Source: Rhodospirillales bacterium (GTDB lineage: Bacteria; Pseudomonadota; Alphaproteobacteria; Rhodospirillales; Rhodospirillaceae). From it: a stretch of DNA of 64,000 nt. The notes beneath the pieces were generated by a model that made no database searches, was not told the origin of the DNA, and saw only the letters and a program-made list of their open reading frames with translations. A program made the position numbers and the translations under genes. Shown here piece by piece: positions 45,962 to 56,830 of the stretch (the stretch's first letter is position 1; each line of letters opens with the position of its first letter). The DNA is taken from assembly GCA_028278135.1 (NCBI GenBank), contig JANQEW010000008.1:1-64000 (forward strand). The letters are read 5' to 3'.

Positions 45962-47545
45962 ATGATTCTCCTGAGGTCCATTCTAACGATTAGTCTCATG
46001 ACCCTTTGCAGTCGTATCACCGGATTTATCCGTGATATTTTAATGGCTCATGCTTTAGGGGCGGGACTAGCAGCAGATGCATTTCTGGCTGCCTTCAAGT
46101 TGCCCAATCTATTCCGGCGCCTTTTTGCCGAAGGGGCTTTTAGTGCTGTTTTTGTTCCACTTTATTCCGCTGCTCTCGAGAAAGAGGGCCGCACTGAGGC
46201 AGATGCCTTTGCCAGCCGTGCCCTGTCAACCCTCACGCCGATTCTCCTCGCTGTGGTTAGCGTAGCAGAAATAGTCATGCCATGGGCAATTTTACTCTTT
46301 GCGCCTGGTTTTCGTAACACACCTGGCAAGCTCGTCATGGCTACGGAGCTAGCCCGTATCACCTTTCCCTATATCCTGTCCATTTCCATCGTGTCGTTGC
46401 AGGCTGGAGTACTGAATGCGTTGCAGAAGTTCGCGGCTGCCGCGGCGACACCTGTCCTTCTGAATCTTAGCATGATCAGTTGCCTTCTCGGAGCAGCGTC
46501 ATTCACAGCGCGTCCAGCCTATGCTCTCGCCTGGGGTGTCAGTGTTGCCGGTCTCTTGCAGCTTATCTGGCTGTCCTATGTCTGTGCCAGGGCGGGCATA
46601 CACTTAACGCTACGCTGGCCGCATCGGGATGCAAAGGTGCGTACATTGACTCGGCGTGCTCTGCCTGTTGCTTTTGGGGCGGGATTATATCAGGTCAATC
46701 TGATTATTGATACTGCGCTTGCCTCCCTCATCTCTGATGGGGCAGTATCGTTCCTTTATTATGCGGACAGGATCTGCCAGTTGCCACTGGGTGTCGTCGG
46801 CGTTGCCGTGGGAACGGCCTTGTTGCCATTCCTGGCCCGTCAGATTGGCGCTGGCCAGATAGAAGAGGCCATAGCCAGTCAAAATAGGGCAATAGAATTT
46901 GCTCTTTTCCTAACTGTGCCAGCTACCGTAGCGCTAGGCGTGCTGGCCGAACCTATTGTTTCCATATTATTTGAACGTGGGGCATTTGGTCAAACAGAAC
47001 GAATTGCAACAGCCCTGACACTGGCAGCCTTCGCGGTCGGCTTGCCCGCCAATGTTTTAAACAAAGTCTTGACTCCGGGTTTCTTTGCACGTCATGACAC
47101 CGCAACCTCAGTTAAGGTTGCGACTCTTGCGTTGAGCGTAAACGTACTCTTAAGTCTTATTTTAATGTGGCCCTTCGCTCACGTTGGAATTGCCCTGTCT
47201 TCTGCCTTGTCAGCATGGCTCAATGTAGCAGTACTTGGGACAGTTCTATATCGCCGTGGGCATTTGCTGTTTGATAGACGTCTGCGCAGATGTCTGCCAC
47301 GCTTGATTGTCATTAGCCTGGTGATGGGAATGTTTTTGGTCGCTGGCGAGGTCGCCATCGCTCCGTGGTGGCTGAGTACGCCGGCAGCATGGGCACGTAT
47401 CGGAGCCGTTGCTCTGCTGGTAGTGGGCGGCCTCATGGTCTTCGCCAGCCTTGCTCACATAAGCGGCATAGTGCGCCCGTCGGATCTCAAGGGAATCCGT
47501 CGAGGAGTCATCGATGCACAGGCTGGCCCATCAGCGAGCACGTGA
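45962..47545 (+). CDS. murJ: Lipid II flippase MurJ
   Basis: Moves lipid II across the inner membrane for peptidoglycan. The 527-aa MVF-family protein starts with the first helix SILTISLMTLCSRITGFIRDILMAHALGAG, then DAFLAAFKLPNLFRRLFAEGAFSAVFVPLY, and 14 hydrophobic segments. The central NLIIDTALASLI and YADRICQLPLGVVGVAVGTALLP are conserved. It is convergent with metH, with about 40 bp between them. Confidence 0.95.
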   Translation: MILLRSILTISLMTLCSRITGFIRDILMAHALGAGLAADAFLAAFKLPNLFRRLFAEGAFSAVFVPLYSAALEKEGRTEADAFASRALSTLTPILLAVVSVAEIVMPWAILLFAPGFRNTPGKLVMATELARITFPYILSISIVSLQAGVLNALQKFAAAAATPVLLNLSMISCLLGAASFTARPAYALAWGVSVAGLLQLIWLSYVCARAGIHLTLRWPHRDAKVRTLTRRALPVAFGAGLYQVNLIIDTALASLISDGAVSFLYYADRICQLPLGVVGVAVGTALLPFLARQIGAGQIEEAIASQNRAIEFALFLTVPATVALGVLAEPIVSILFERGAFGQTERIATALTLAAFAVGLPANVLNKVLTPGFFARHDTATSVKVATLALSVNVLLSLILMWPFAHVGIALSSALSAWLNVAVLGTVLYRRGHLLFDRRLRRCLPRLIVISLVMGMFLVAGEVAIAPWWLSTPAAWARIGAVALLVVGGLMVFASLAHISGIVRPSDLKGIRRGVIDAQAGPSAST

Positions 47546-47585
47546 ACACGCGTTGCATGGCGCGACCAGGTTTGAGGACACTCAT

Positions 47586-50500
47586 TCATATCGTAAAGTA
47601 CTTGGCTTGCGGATGCAGACAAACAATAGCAGAAGTCGACTGTTCAGGGTAAAGCTGGTCTTCCTCAGACATACTGATTCCAATGCGGTCCGCCCCCAAT
47701 AGGGCTAGTAGCTTGTGCTGATCCGCTATATTGGGACAGGCAGGGTATCCGAACGAGTACCGTGCTCCACGATACTCTCGTTTCAGAATCCCATCCAGAT
47801 CACGAGCCTCCTCTGCAGCCAATCCAAGTTCTACGCGGATGAGTTTGTGCACGTATTCAGCCAGTGCTTCTGTCATCTCCACTGAAAGACCATGCAGATA
47901 CATATAGTCCTGATACCTATCGGCGGCAAACCATGCCCGTGCTACGTCCGAAGCTCTCGCCCCCAAAGTAACAACTTGTAAGGCGATTGTATGCATCTGC
48001 TGATCGTCATCAGACTTAAAAAAGTCGGCGATACATAAGCCATCTGGCCTAGCCTGGCGTGGAAAAGTAAAGTGAGCCACTTCTGTAGCGCCGTCCGTGT
48101 CAAACAGAATCACACTGTCCCCAGACCGAGTGCACGGCCAGTAACCATAAGCGGCACAAGGCTGAAGAATAGTCTCCTGTGCGCAGATGTCCAGCATGCG
48201 GTTCAGAACTGGACGAACCGCCTGTGCTGCCCAAGCCCGCCAAACATCATGACTCTGACCCGCTTTGCAGAAGCCCCAGTGAAACCGGTAGAGCGTGACT
48301 TCATTCAAGTAGGAAATGAGAGACCTGACAGGCACGTGCCTCAGTAAGCGTGCGCCCCAGAAGGGAGGAGTTGGTATCTGTGCGGCAAGAGGCACCTCAA
48401 CATGCTGATCTTTCCGTTCTTCCGGAAATGATCGCAATTGAATTATTTTTTTATGCGTAACTAATTTCTGTTTTTTTATAGGCGTGGTACGCCGATTGGT
48501 TGTTACATGAGAAAAAGTTCCTTCGACAACCCTTGTCATGAGATCTAAACCAGCGAATGCATCCTGAGCGTAGGCAACAAGACCACATCCATAGGCTGCT
48601 ATACACTCTTCTTCAACGAATCGGCGAGTAAGTGCTGCACCACCGAGGAGGACTGGGATTTCTATTCCATGACGGGTCATTTCCTGAAGATTTTCTTTCA
48701 TCACAAGGGTTGACTTCACGAGAAGCCCGGACATGCCGACGGCGTCGGCGACGTGTTCACGAGCGGCGGCCATTATGGCAGTAATGGGCTGCTTGGTCCC
48801 AAGATTAATCACCCGATACCCATTATTTGTGAGAAGGATGTCTACAAGATTCTTACCAATATCGTGAACATCTCCTCTGACAGTAGCAAGAACAATTGTG
48901 CCCCTCTGGCTGGGTGTTACATGTATCAAATGTGGTTTGAGCAGATTAATAGCCGTTTTCATCGTCTCGGCTGACTGTAATACGAATGGTAATTGTACCT
49001 TTCCTAATCCAAAAAGCTCGCCTATCTCTTTCATCCCTGCCAAAAGAATGTCGTTGATAATAACGAGCGGTGCATATACTTGAAGAGCCTCCGCTAAGTT
49101 CTCCTCCAATCCTTGACGATCGCCGTTGATAATATGGTGTTTCAGGCGGTCTTCCACTGTTCCTGGCTTGGATCGATCTGTTATTGTCGTCCTCGGGCGG
49201 TCTTGGAACAAGGCAATGAAGGTCTGTAACGCATTTGTTTTTCCCGTGTCGAAAATCAGATCTTCCGCAGCACGGTACTCCTCTGCCGTTAGACGATGCG
49301 AAGGGAGAAGGCGTGAAACATGGACAATAGCAGCGGTCAGTCCCCGCCGTAGAGCATGATCGAGAAACACGGCATTCAGCACGTGCCTTGCCATAGGTTG
49401 TAGACCAAATGAGACGTTTGAAACCCCAAGCATGATCTGGCATTCTGGGAACATAGCTCGTAATAATTTTATTGCCTCTAAAGTTTCAATTGCTAAACAT
49501 CTTTCCTCAGGAGAACCAGTGCAAATAGTGAATGTGAGAGGATCAAACAGAAGATCGGCTGCTGGTAGGCCATAGTGGTTGACAGCGAAGTCGTACAGGC
49601 GGCGGGCAATTCTGATTTTTTCTGCCGCCGTTTTCGCCATGCCATTCTCATCAATGGTCAGAGCCACAACAGCGGCTCCAAAGTGCCGGGCCAGACGGAG
49701 ACGACCGGCCGCCGCCTTTTCGCCGTCCTCGAAATGGATAGAATTAATGATCGCCTTGCCACCATATAGCTTAAGCGCTGTCTCAATGACAGCCGTATCT
49801 GTTGAATCTATTACTAGAGGCGCGTGTGATGATACACGTAATCGTGACACAATCTCAATCATATCCGCCCGTTCGTCACGACCGACGAAGGCTGTGCAGA
49901 CGTCTAGGCAGTGGGAGCCTTCTAGGCTCTGAGTGCGGGCCATGGAGATCACACCGTCCCAGTTATCAGTTTCCTGGTACTGGCGAAACTTGCGGGAACC
50001 ACTCGCGTTGCAGCGTTCGCCGATAGACAAAAAGGCGTTCTCTTGTCGCAACGGCACTTGGTTGTAGAGCGAAGCGACTGCTGGCACCCAATGCACTAAT
50101 CGACGGACTGGTGGCGGCCGCCGCCTGCCATGATTGCTGATCCTTTCCAGCATGGCATCAACAGCACGTATGTGCTCCGGCGTCGTCCCGCAGCACCCCC
50201 CCACGAGATGGATGCCATCTTCGCTGACGAATCTCTCATGCCAGAAGGCAAGCTCAGCAGGATTCAGTGGATAATGAGTCTGTCCATTAACTAATACAGG
50301 TAATCCTGCATTAGGTTGTACTGAAACGAATCCTGGCCAATTTTTGGACAACCATTGAACGTGCTCAGACATTTCCTGCGGCCCAGTGGCGCAGTTCAGG
50401 CCTATCAGTGGGACATTCAGACTGTGTACGACAGTCACGGCCGCAGCGATATCAGTGCCGACGAGAAGAGTCCCCGTCCTTTCTACAGTGACTTGGACGA

Positions 50501-51050
50501 AGATAGGCGTCTCTTTCCCCGCTTTCTCGCGACTTCTCTTCGCGCCATTCACGGCTGCCTTTATCTGCAGCGGGTCCTGGCAAGTTTCAATCAGAAAGGC
50601 ATCGACTCCCATCAAGCCTGCGCACTGGACGGCATAGGCCGTCTCTAAGGAATCGTAATCAATATGACCGAGGCTCGGAAGCCTGGTGCCAGGTCCAACA
50701 GCACCGAGTACAAAACGTGGGTGGGTGTCGGAGAAAAGTTCTGCTGCCTCACGGGCTATCGCAACAGCCTTTTGATTGATTTCCAATGTCTGTCCAGCAA
50801 GGCCAAATTCAGCCAGGGTGAGAGGAGAGGCGCCAAAAGTGTTCGTCTCTACACAGTCTGCTCCAGCCTCAAAGTAGTGAGCATGGATAGACCGGACTTT
50901 GTCAGGGTGTGTGAGCACAAAGATTTCTGTGCAGTTCTCCTTACCCAGGAATTTTTTCTCCACTGAGAGATTCATCGCCTGAATCAGGTAACCAGTCCCA
51001 CCATCACACAGTAGCACACGGTCATGAAGGTGATCGAGTATGTTGCTCAA
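47586..51050 (-). CDS. metH: Cobalamin-dependent methionine synthase
   Basis: Methylates homocysteine from 5-methyl-THF via methylcobalamin. All four modules are present in 1154 aa: homocysteine domain with zinc ligands near GLNCATG and GGCCGTTPEH (about residue 285); pterin domain with FLSIGERCNASGSRKF; cobalamin domain with D727-V-H729-D-I-G732; and activation domain with KSDDDQQMHTIALQ, AEYVHKLIRVELG and FGYPACPNIADQHKL. Start is TTG behind GGGAAAG; no ATG fits better. It is followed upstream by metF on the same strand. Confidence 0.96.
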   Translation of the reverse strand: MSNILDHLHDRVLLCDGGTGYLIQAMNLSVEKKFLGKENCTEIFVLTHPDKVRSIHAHYFEAGADCVETNTFGASPLTLAEFGLAGQTLEINQKAVAIAREAAELFSDTHPRFVLGAVGPGTRLPSLGHIDYDSLETAYAVQCAGLMGVDAFLIETCQDPLQIKAAVNGAKRSREKAGKETPIFVQVTVERTGTLLVGTDIAAAVTVVHSLNVPLIGLNCATGPQEMSEHVQWLSKNWPGFVSVQPNAGLPVLVNGQTHYPLNPAELAFWHERFVSEDGIHLVGGCCGTTPEHIRAVDAMLERISNHGRRRPPPVRRLVHWVPAVASLYNQVPLRQENAFLSIGERCNASGSRKFRQYQETDNWDGVISMARTQSLEGSHCLDVCTAFVGRDERADMIEIVSRLRVSSHAPLVIDSTDTAVIETALKLYGGKAIINSIHFEDGEKAAAGRLRLARHFGAAVVALTIDENGMAKTAAEKIRIARRLYDFAVNHYGLPAADLLFDPLTFTICTGSPEERCLAIETLEAIKLLRAMFPECQIMLGVSNVSFGLQPMARHVLNAVFLDHALRRGLTAAIVHVSRLLPSHRLTAEEYRAAEDLIFDTGKTNALQTFIALFQDRPRTTITDRSKPGTVEDRLKHHIINGDRQGLEENLAEALQVYAPLVIINDILLAGMKEIGELFGLGKVQLPFVLQSAETMKTAINLLKPHLIHVTPSQRGTIVLATVRGDVHDIGKNLVDILLTNNGYRVINLGTKQPITAIMAAAREHVADAVGMSGLLVKSTLVMKENLQEMTRHGIEIPVLLGGAALTRRFVEEECIAAYGCGLVAYAQDAFAGLDLMTRVVEGTFSHVTTNRRTTPIKKQKLVTHKKIIQLRSFPEERKDQHVEVPLAAQIPTPPFWGARLLRHVPVRSLISYLNEVTLYRFHWGFCKAGQSHDVWRAWAAQAVRPVLNRMLDICAQETILQPCAAYGYWPCTRSGDSVILFDTDGATEVAHFTFPRQARPDGLCIADFFKSDDDQQMHTIALQVVTLGARASDVARAWFAADRYQDYMYLHGLSVEMTEALAEYVHKLIRVELGLAAEEARDLDGILKREYRGARYSFGYPACPNIADQHKLLALLGADRIGISMSEEDQLYPEQSTSAIVCLHPQAKYFTI

Positions 51051-51149
51051 TTGCTATCTTTCCCTTTTCAAGGATTAACTTCTTAAAAGAAGACTTACTT
51101 CATTCCTTCAGCTCAGGCCAGATTGCATGTCTGCGGCCCTTTTTCTTCC

Positions 51150-52076
51150 TCATCTCGGCCTCGGCCTGACTCCAAGAATGTGGCATATGGCAAATACCAA
51201 ATCAGCGCGATTCAGGGTGTAAAAGTGGAAATCTGTTACCCCATAGGCCACTAAAGCCCGACACTGCTCAGCAGCCAGAACGGCTGCAACCAACCGACGG
51301 GTGTCTGGATCAGAATCCAGTCCGTCGAACAACACCTGCACCCATGAGGGGACTGTTATTCCACACTCCTGAGAGAATCTGAGCATCGTGGAAAAATTTG
51401 TTACCGGCAGGATCCCTGGTATGACTGGAACTGTGATTCCAGCTGCTCGTACCTTGTCCATAAAGCGACGGTAGACGTCTATGTTAAAGAAGTACTGAGT
51501 GATGGCACGGCTCGCACCGGCATCAATCTTACGTTTGAGATTGTCAATGTCAAAAGCAGCGCTCGGCGATTCCGGATGGGCTTCAGGATAGGCTGCCACG
51601 GTAATCTCGAAATCTGCTACTCTTTTCAAGCCGCGGACAAGATCAACTGCATACGCATAGCCGTCGGCATGGGGTACATAGTGCTGGTGCCCCTCTGGGC
51701 GATCCCCGCGCAGGGCAACAATATGACGGATGCCTCCCTCCCAGTAGCGGTGGGCAATATTATCGACCTCTGCCCTGCTAGCGCTGACACATGTCAAGTG
51801 TGCTGCGGGCTTGAGGGATGTTTGACGGGCAATACGTACAACTGTCTCATGTGTTAATTCACACGTACTACCTCTAGCGCCATAAGTAACAGAGACGAAA
51901 CGAGGGGCCAGAGGTTCCAAGCGGCGAATGCACTCCCAGAGGACAGCGACTGCTTGCCCAGTTCTGGGCGGGAAAAATTCGAATGACACAGATATAGGTC
52001 CCGGCAGGGTAAGCAACGAGACGTTGCCCCTCTCATCTGCCGCCGTGTAGGCCTCTTCCGAGTCTGACGCCTTCAT
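51150..52076 (-). CDS. metF: Methylenetetrahydrofolate reductase
   Basis: Makes 5-methyl-THF for MetH. FAD-binding TIM barrel, 308 aa. ISVSFEFFPPRTGQAV, SVTYGARGST, HIVALRGDRPEG, DFEITVAAYPEAHPES, DAGASRAITQYFFNID and VTDFHFYTLNRADL are the family motifs. It is transcribed toward metH and 100 bases from it; no cobalamin riboswitch was seen in the spacer. Confidence 0.95.
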   Translation of the reverse strand: MKASDSEEAYTAADERGNVSLLTLPGPISVSFEFFPPRTGQAVAVLWECIRRLEPLAPRFVSVTYGARGSTCELTHETVVRIARQTSLKPAAHLTCVSASRAEVDNIAHRYWEGGIRHIVALRGDRPEGHQHYVPHADGYAYAVDLVRGLKRVADFEITVAAYPEAHPESPSAAFDIDNLKRKIDAGASRAITQYFFNIDVYRRFMDKVRAAGITVPVIPGILPVTNFSTMLRFSQECGITVPSWVQVLFDGLDSDPDTRRLVAAVLAAEQCRALVAYGVTDFHFYTLNRADLVFAICHILGVRPRPR

Positions 52077-52219
52077 ACACCATCTCCGTTGCTTTGACTG
52101 CTCACTGTCTCGTGCAGACTCTCACAGATTCTTTCAGATTATTGTGACGCGCTTTGAGCTATATGGCCAATCCTGCCCCTGTTAGACTTTTTGCGGCAAG
52201 AAGGTGAGTCCGTAGAAGC

Positions 52220-52942
52220 ATGAAAATAACAAAAATGTGTCCGTGCAACGAAGAATCGTGTAAGATGCCCAGCGTAAGCGATGTAAAGACGCCAAAGACG
52301 CCGTATTTCATGCGAAGACATCTTGTTGCTCTCTTGTCAATTGTGATTCTGTGGCCGATCGTGACTGCAGTCGTCGCTTCTACTGGTATCCCGTCAGGCA
52401 TCAACCAGGATGAGGCAGAGTCCTTTATCCGTGCTTTGTCCAGTCAGGCCGCGCGGTCTCTCAGTTCGCACGATTTGTCAGATACAAAGCGAATTCGTTA
52501 TTTCCGAGAACTACTTGCGGCTACTATTGATCTCGAAACCATCGGTCGCTTTGTTCTCGGCCGGCACTGGCGCAAGGCAACAGAAGTGGAACGTCTGGAA
52601 TTCCTCAAACTTTTCGAGGACATCACCGTCTACACTTGGTCCAAGCGTTTCAGGGACTACTCAGATCAAGGCCTGACCGTCATCCGTGTGCGACCTGAAG
52701 AAGGAGACACAGTGGTTGAAAGTACTCTGAGACAACCGCAGCAAGGTGCGCCCCTCTCGGTGTTGTGGCGGCTGAGAAGGTCTGAGAAGGGAATCCGTGT
52801 CACGGACATCGTCGTAGAGGGTGTGAGCATGGCGGTAACGTATCGTTCTGAATACAGTGCGGTCATCCAGCACTCGGGCAGTGTTGCGGGGCTGCTCGTG
52901 ATCCTCCGGGCGAAGATAGACGCCTTAAAGAGTTCTCACTGA
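52220..52942 (+). CDS. MlaC-like ABC phospholipid-transport periplasmic protein
   Basis: Tgt2/MlaC-family protein, 240 aa. It begins with a variable leader, then a signal-like segment MRRHLVALLSIVILWPIVTA from residue 31. The mature part has EAESFIRALSSQAARSLSS, LLAATIDLETIGRFVLGRHW, the family core where MlaC shuttles phospholipid between membranes, and WRLRRSEKGIRVTDIVVEGVSM. A second start at 52310 would make a cleaner signal peptide. No mlaD/E/F partners lie here. The leader includes an in-frame KTPKTP 9-bp duplication (52285-52302). Confidence 0.8.
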   Translation: MKITKMCPCNEESCKMPSVSDVKTPKTPYFMRRHLVALLSIVILWPIVTAVVASTGIPSGINQDEAESFIRALSSQAARSLSSHDLSDTKRIRYFRELLAATIDLETIGRFVLGRHWRKATEVERLEFLKLFEDITVYTWSKRFRDYSDQGLTVIRVRPEEGDTVVESTLRQPQQGAPLSVLWRLRRSEKGIRVTDIVVEGVSMAVTYRSEYSAVIQHSGSVAGLLVILRAKIDALKSSH

Positions 52943-53446
52943 AAGCAGGAGAACGAGGCCTTCCCGGCATTGCCGTATCTGATCTGAGTGCTTACAGCGG
53001 GAAGAAAATTCTTTTCTCGCCCCAGAGAGAAGGGAGGGATACGATTGCATTGATAAACCTGATCTCAGTCTGTGCGGTTGCTCCACAGGCCCGCCCATGT
53101 GGCCTCCATGTGGCATATATGATGTCATTCAGGGACAGTATCGTGCGGTACGGCTGAGGGGACTGGGATGATGGGGCGCCTCATTCAAATCTGGCAAAGG
53201 TCAAAGCCTTGCTTGCCAACGATCCGTCTAATCGGGCTGGCTTGTTTGCAAGTGTCCAGATACATCTTTTGAAGATCAAATAAAATGTTGAGCCTCTGTC
53301 AGGCCTGCCGCTCCTCCTCAGACAGAGATTCTTCTCATTGCAAGCCTCCTGAGGCAGAAAGGCAGAAGTAGGGGGTCAGGATATGAAGCTCCCTGGCGCT
53401 ATAGAAAACCTAGAGAAAACTATTTTAAGGAATAGAGGAAATGCAC
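52943..53446. other. Spacer between mlaC-like gene and acs, no confident gene
   Basis: About 500 bp without a recognisable full-length gene. A short frame around 53180-53285 (ANDPSNRAGLFASVQIH) may be a remnant but cannot be assigned. Confidence 0.55.
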
Positions 53447-55384
53447 ATGAGCGAGCTCATATTCCAAGTACCCGTAGAAAGAGCAAGATTTGCATGGATT
53501 GACAATATTAAATATGAAGCTCTGTACAGGCGGTCTATTGAGAATCCGGATGATTTCTGGGCTGAGTATGGTCAGTGCATCGACTGGATTCGTCCCTACA
53601 GCAGAACGAAGAACGTCAACATGACAGCACCAGACATCCACATTCGATGGTTTCTCGATGGGACCCTGAACGCTGCTGTCAACTGCTTAGACCGTCATCT
53701 CCCTCATCGGGCGAATCAAACGGCGATTCTCTGGGAGGGTGACGATCCTAGCGAATCAGCAGCCATCACTTATCAGGATCTGTACGAACGAGTCTGTCGT
53801 CTTGGCAATACGATGAGGGCGATGGGCGTGCGGAAAGGAGACAGGGTCGCTATTTATTTGCCTATGATTCCAGAGGCAGCAGTAGCAATGCTGGCCTGCG
53901 CCCGGATTGGAGCCATCCATTCAGTGGTGTTTGGTGGTTTTTCGCCAGAATCTCTGGCACGTCGCATTCAGGACTGTAGCGCGGTCATGCTGATCACCGC
54001 TGATGAGGGGAGACGTGGCGGCCTACCAGTCCCGCTCAAGAGCAACGCTGATCGGGCGCTCGAAAGCTGTTCCTCAATACGGAACGTGATTGTGGTCAAG
54101 CGCACGAGCAAAGCCGTTTTCATGCAGCGTGGTCGCGATCACTGGTATCATACAGTCACACAATCACAGAGCGTTTTTTGCCCTTCAGAGGAGATGCAAT
54201 CTGAAGATCCTCTCTTTATACTATATACTTCTGGTTCGACAGGTAAACCAAAGGGCGTATTACACACTACTGGTGGTTATATGGTCTACGTGTCTGTAAC
54301 GCACAAGTATGTTTTTGACTACCATGATGGCGAGATCCATTGGTGTACGGCTGACGTCGGCTGGGTCACGGGCCATAGCTACGTCATCTATGGACCACTG
54401 GCCAATGGTGCGGTGACCCTGATGTTCGAAGGCGTTCCAAACTACCCGTCATTCTCCCGTTTTTGGGAAATCGTCGACAAGTACGGCGTTAACATTTTAT
54501 ACACAGCTCCTACTGCTCTCCGTGTCCTTATGCGCGAAGGGAATGTCCCTGTCCAGAAGAGCGTCCGTCATAGCCTGCGCCTACTGGGCTCAGTGGGCGA
54601 ACCCATTAATCCTGAAGCATGGCTGTGGTATTATCATATTGTCGGTGACAGCCGGTGCCCTATCGTGGACACGTGGTGGCAGACAGAGACTGGTGGCATT
54701 CTGATTTCGCCGCTGCCTGGGGCGACAGCCATGAAGCCTGGCTCAGCAGCACAGCCATTCTTTGGCATCAGGCCTCTCATAGTAGACGAGACTGGCAAAG
54801 TCCTGAACGGTCCTGGAGAAGGTCATTTGTGTATAGGCGACGCTTGGCCTGGCATGATGCGTACTGTATTTGGTGACCATAAGCGATTCGTACAGGCTTA
54901 TTTCTCCACCTACCCTGGCTTATACTTCACAGGTGATGGAGCGAGACGTGACGCCGATGGCTATTACTGGATCACCGGTCGGGTGGATGACGTGATCAAC
55001 GTCTCCGGGCATCGGTTGGGTACTGCAGAAATTGAGAGTGCTCTGACAAGACATTCAAAAGTCGTAGAAACAGCTGTTGTGGGCTATCCCCATGATAGCA
55101 AGGGACAGGGGATCTATGCCTATGTGATTCTGGTGGCCGGTGAAGAGCCAGACGAAAATCTACCGCAAGAACTGGTATATTTGGTTCGCGAGGTGATTGG
55201 TCCTATAGCGACTCCGGATGTGTTTCAGTGGGTTCAGGCGTTGCCAAAGACCCGTTCCGGCAAGATCATGCGTCGAATTTTGCGGAAGATTGCTGCGAAC
55301 GAGACAGACTCTCTCGACGATCTTTCAACTATTGCGAATCCAGAAGTAGTAGATATCCTCATAAAAAGTCGTCTGCAGAAATAG
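53447..55384 (+). CDS. acs: Acetyl-CoA synthetase (AMP-forming)
   Basis: Activates acetate to acetyl-CoA. The 645-aa ANL-superfamily enzyme has the N-terminal [18 protein letters not shown], the A3 loop [22 protein letters not shown]5 [11 protein letters not shown]7/A8 [20 protein letters not shown] and the regulatory/catalytic lysine K606 in [13 protein letters not shown]. Start 53447 has GAGGAA at 53435-53440 with a six-base gap; an ATG six bases earlier has none. Lysine acetylation of this site controls related enzymes; the deacetylase-family gene here is only a circumstantial link. Confidence 0.94.
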   Translation: MSELIFQVPVERARFAWIDNIKYEALYRRSIENPDDFWAEYGQCIDWIRPYSRTKNVNMTAPDIHIRWFLDGTLNAAVNCLDRHLPHRANQTAILWEGDDPSESAAITYQDLYERVCRLGNTMRAMGVRKGDRVAIYLPMIPEAAVAMLACARIGAIHSVVFGGFSPESLARRIQDCSAVMLITADEGRRGGLPVPLKSNADRALESCSSIRNVIVVKRTSKAVFMQRGRDHWYHTVTQSQSVFCPSEEMQSEDPLFILYTSGSTGKPKGVLHTTGGYMVYVSVTHKYVFDYHDGEIHWCTADVGWVTGHSYVIYGPLANGAVTLMFEGVPNYPSFSRFWEIVDKYGVNILYTAPTALRVLMREGNVPVQKSVRHSLRLLGSVGEPINPEAWLWYYHIVGDSRCPIVDTWWQTETGGILISPLPGATAMKPGSAAQPFFGIRPLIVDETGKVLNGPGEGHLCIGDAWPGMMRTVFGDHKRFVQAYFSTYPGLYFTGDGARRDADGYYWITGRVDDVINVSGHRLGTAEIESALTRHSKVVETAVVGYPHDSKGQGIYAYVILVAGEEPDENLPQELVYLVREVIGPIATPDVFQWVQALPKTRSGKIMRRILRKIAANETDSLDDLSTIANPEVVDILIKSRLQK

Positions 55385-55884
55385 GCGATGCCTTTTGTCA
55401 AGGTCCCCTGACACTGTCTCTTTCCGATACAGAGAGAGAGGCGAGCATGGGGCGAGACACACACCCGTTCTGGTTTTCTAAACCGCCCGCCTCAGTGCTC
55501 CCATGAGCCGCAGCTATCCGTTAGACTCCCCAGCTGCGGCAACTCCTCCTGTCAACATATTCACGGGACAGAATATTCTTCGGAACTGGCTTGCAGCATG
55601 CATGTGCTGACTCCTCAATACTGGGCCTTGTACAAGAAACTCTTCTAGCGGGCGTAGAGATTTCTCTGAACGGGAATACATGGTGACTCTCTTACAGAGA
55701 GTTTGACAAGGGAGAAACCTTATCCTTCCTATGAAGGAAGTGCGCAAAAGCGTTGCATGATCACGCCTTCCCTGACTGATGGGGGAGGGGAAGACAGCGG
55801 CCCCCTATTCACCTAACGGGCTGTGCATGCGATGCACTCCTAGCTCGAGTGATAATGTACGCGGGTCTGTTGTGAATCTCAGGA
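55385..55884. other. Spacer between acs and the DsbA-like gene, with a strong hairpin
   Basis: About 500 bp with no gene recognised. Its clearest feature is the inverted repeat GCCGCAGCT / AGCTGCGGC at 55507-55540. Confidence 0.6.
55507..55540 (+). terminator. Perfect 9-bp inverted repeat after acs
   Basis: GCCGCAGCT (55507-55515) and AGCTGCGGC (55532-55540) with a 16-nt loop, about 120 bp after the acs stop. There is no T-tract, so terminator function is uncertain. Confidence 0.3.
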
Positions 55885-56529
55885 TCACTTTTTTTGTAGC
55901 TCCGCTTCTACCAGAGACGCTAGCACGTCGTAGGACGTGACTCCAACGTACGTACGACCCCCGATAACGAAACTTGGGGTTGCCTTGATGCCGTGCATGC
56001 TGATTGCTTCATTTTTCATGGCGTTCAGATCTGCCAGTAGTGTCGCCTCGCTCAGGCACTGATTGACCTCTGTTTCTGTCATGCCGCCCAGCCTAGCCAG
56101 GTTAACAAGAGACTGCCGCGGTTTGCTTGCTCTGGACCACGTCTTCTGATGGCTAAAGAGGACCTCTATGAAACGGAAATACATCTCCTGCGGGACACAG
56201 CGAGCCAGCATCGCAGCAGCGGTCGCGACAGGGTCAACAGAAAAATCACGATAGATAAACTTGACTTTCCCAGTGTCAATATAATTGCTTTTGAATCTTG
56301 GTAGAATCTGCGTGTGAAAGTCCGCGCAATGAGGACAAGTGAGTGAGGAATAATCTATAACCGTTACAGACGCGTCTTCCCTACCCATGAATCTGTCCTC
56401 TGGGAAGGGCATAGCCTGGCTAGCAGGAGGAATGTTGATGGTGTGACTGTCCGTCAGGGTTGCGACAGGTACTAAGAAGAAAAGTAGGACGAGTCCTCCT
56501 CGTGTCAAGAAATGCAGTAGCACTTTCAC
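55885..56529 (-). CDS. DsbA-family thiol:disulfide oxidoreductase
   Basis: Exported thioredoxin-fold protein, 214 aa. An N-terminal signal (VKVLLHFLTRGGLVLLFFLVP) precedes DSSLTCPHCADF, the active site C65-P-H-C68, and the cis-proline region KATPSFVIGGRTYVG. It resembles the DsbA/DsbG-like group with short insert (thiol-disulfide exchange in the periplasm). GTG at 56529 is chosen because AGGAGG (56535-56540) is five bases upstream; the in-frame ATG at 56547 has a worse site. Confidence 0.88.
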   Translation of the reverse strand: MKVLLHFLTRGGLVLLFFLVPVATLTDSHTINIPPASQAMPFPEDRFMGREDASVTVIDYSSLTCPHCADFHTQILPRFKSNYIDTGKVKFIYRDFSVDPVATAAAMLARCVPQEMYFRFIEVLFSHQKTWSRASKPRQSLVNLARLGGMTETEVNQCLSEATLLADLNAMKNEAISMHGIKATPSFVIGGRTYVGVTSYDVLASLVEAELQKK

Positions 56530-56830
56530 GCTAACCTCCTGTAGCATGGAGAATGGAATCTAGGGAGTCGCATGCCTCTCTGCAATAGGCTTGTACTGGT
56601 CGCTTTTAATATATGTGATTATTTTAATGTTCTTCCTAGAAGGGTGCATTCATCGCTGTAACGTGTTTTTGTCAGTCCATGTCGCCCATGTGACGAACAC
56701 TGCGCAGAGAGGTAATGAGTCCCTCAATAAAAACATACATCAACATACAACATAAGTGTGCGAGTGTTGGTGCTTGCGCTCCTCTTGAGGGGACTCTCAA
56801 CACACACCTAACACAGGGAGGAGTGAGTGC

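Noticed and set aside
51051-51149. Cobalamin or SAM riboswitch ahead of metH
   Set aside because: The spacer is about 100 bp and shows no B12-box-like conserved string or SAM-II-type pseudoknot by eye.
52943-53446. Gene remnant containing ANDPSNRAGLF
   Set aside because: Too short, no start, no family match; kept only as a remark in the spacer entry.
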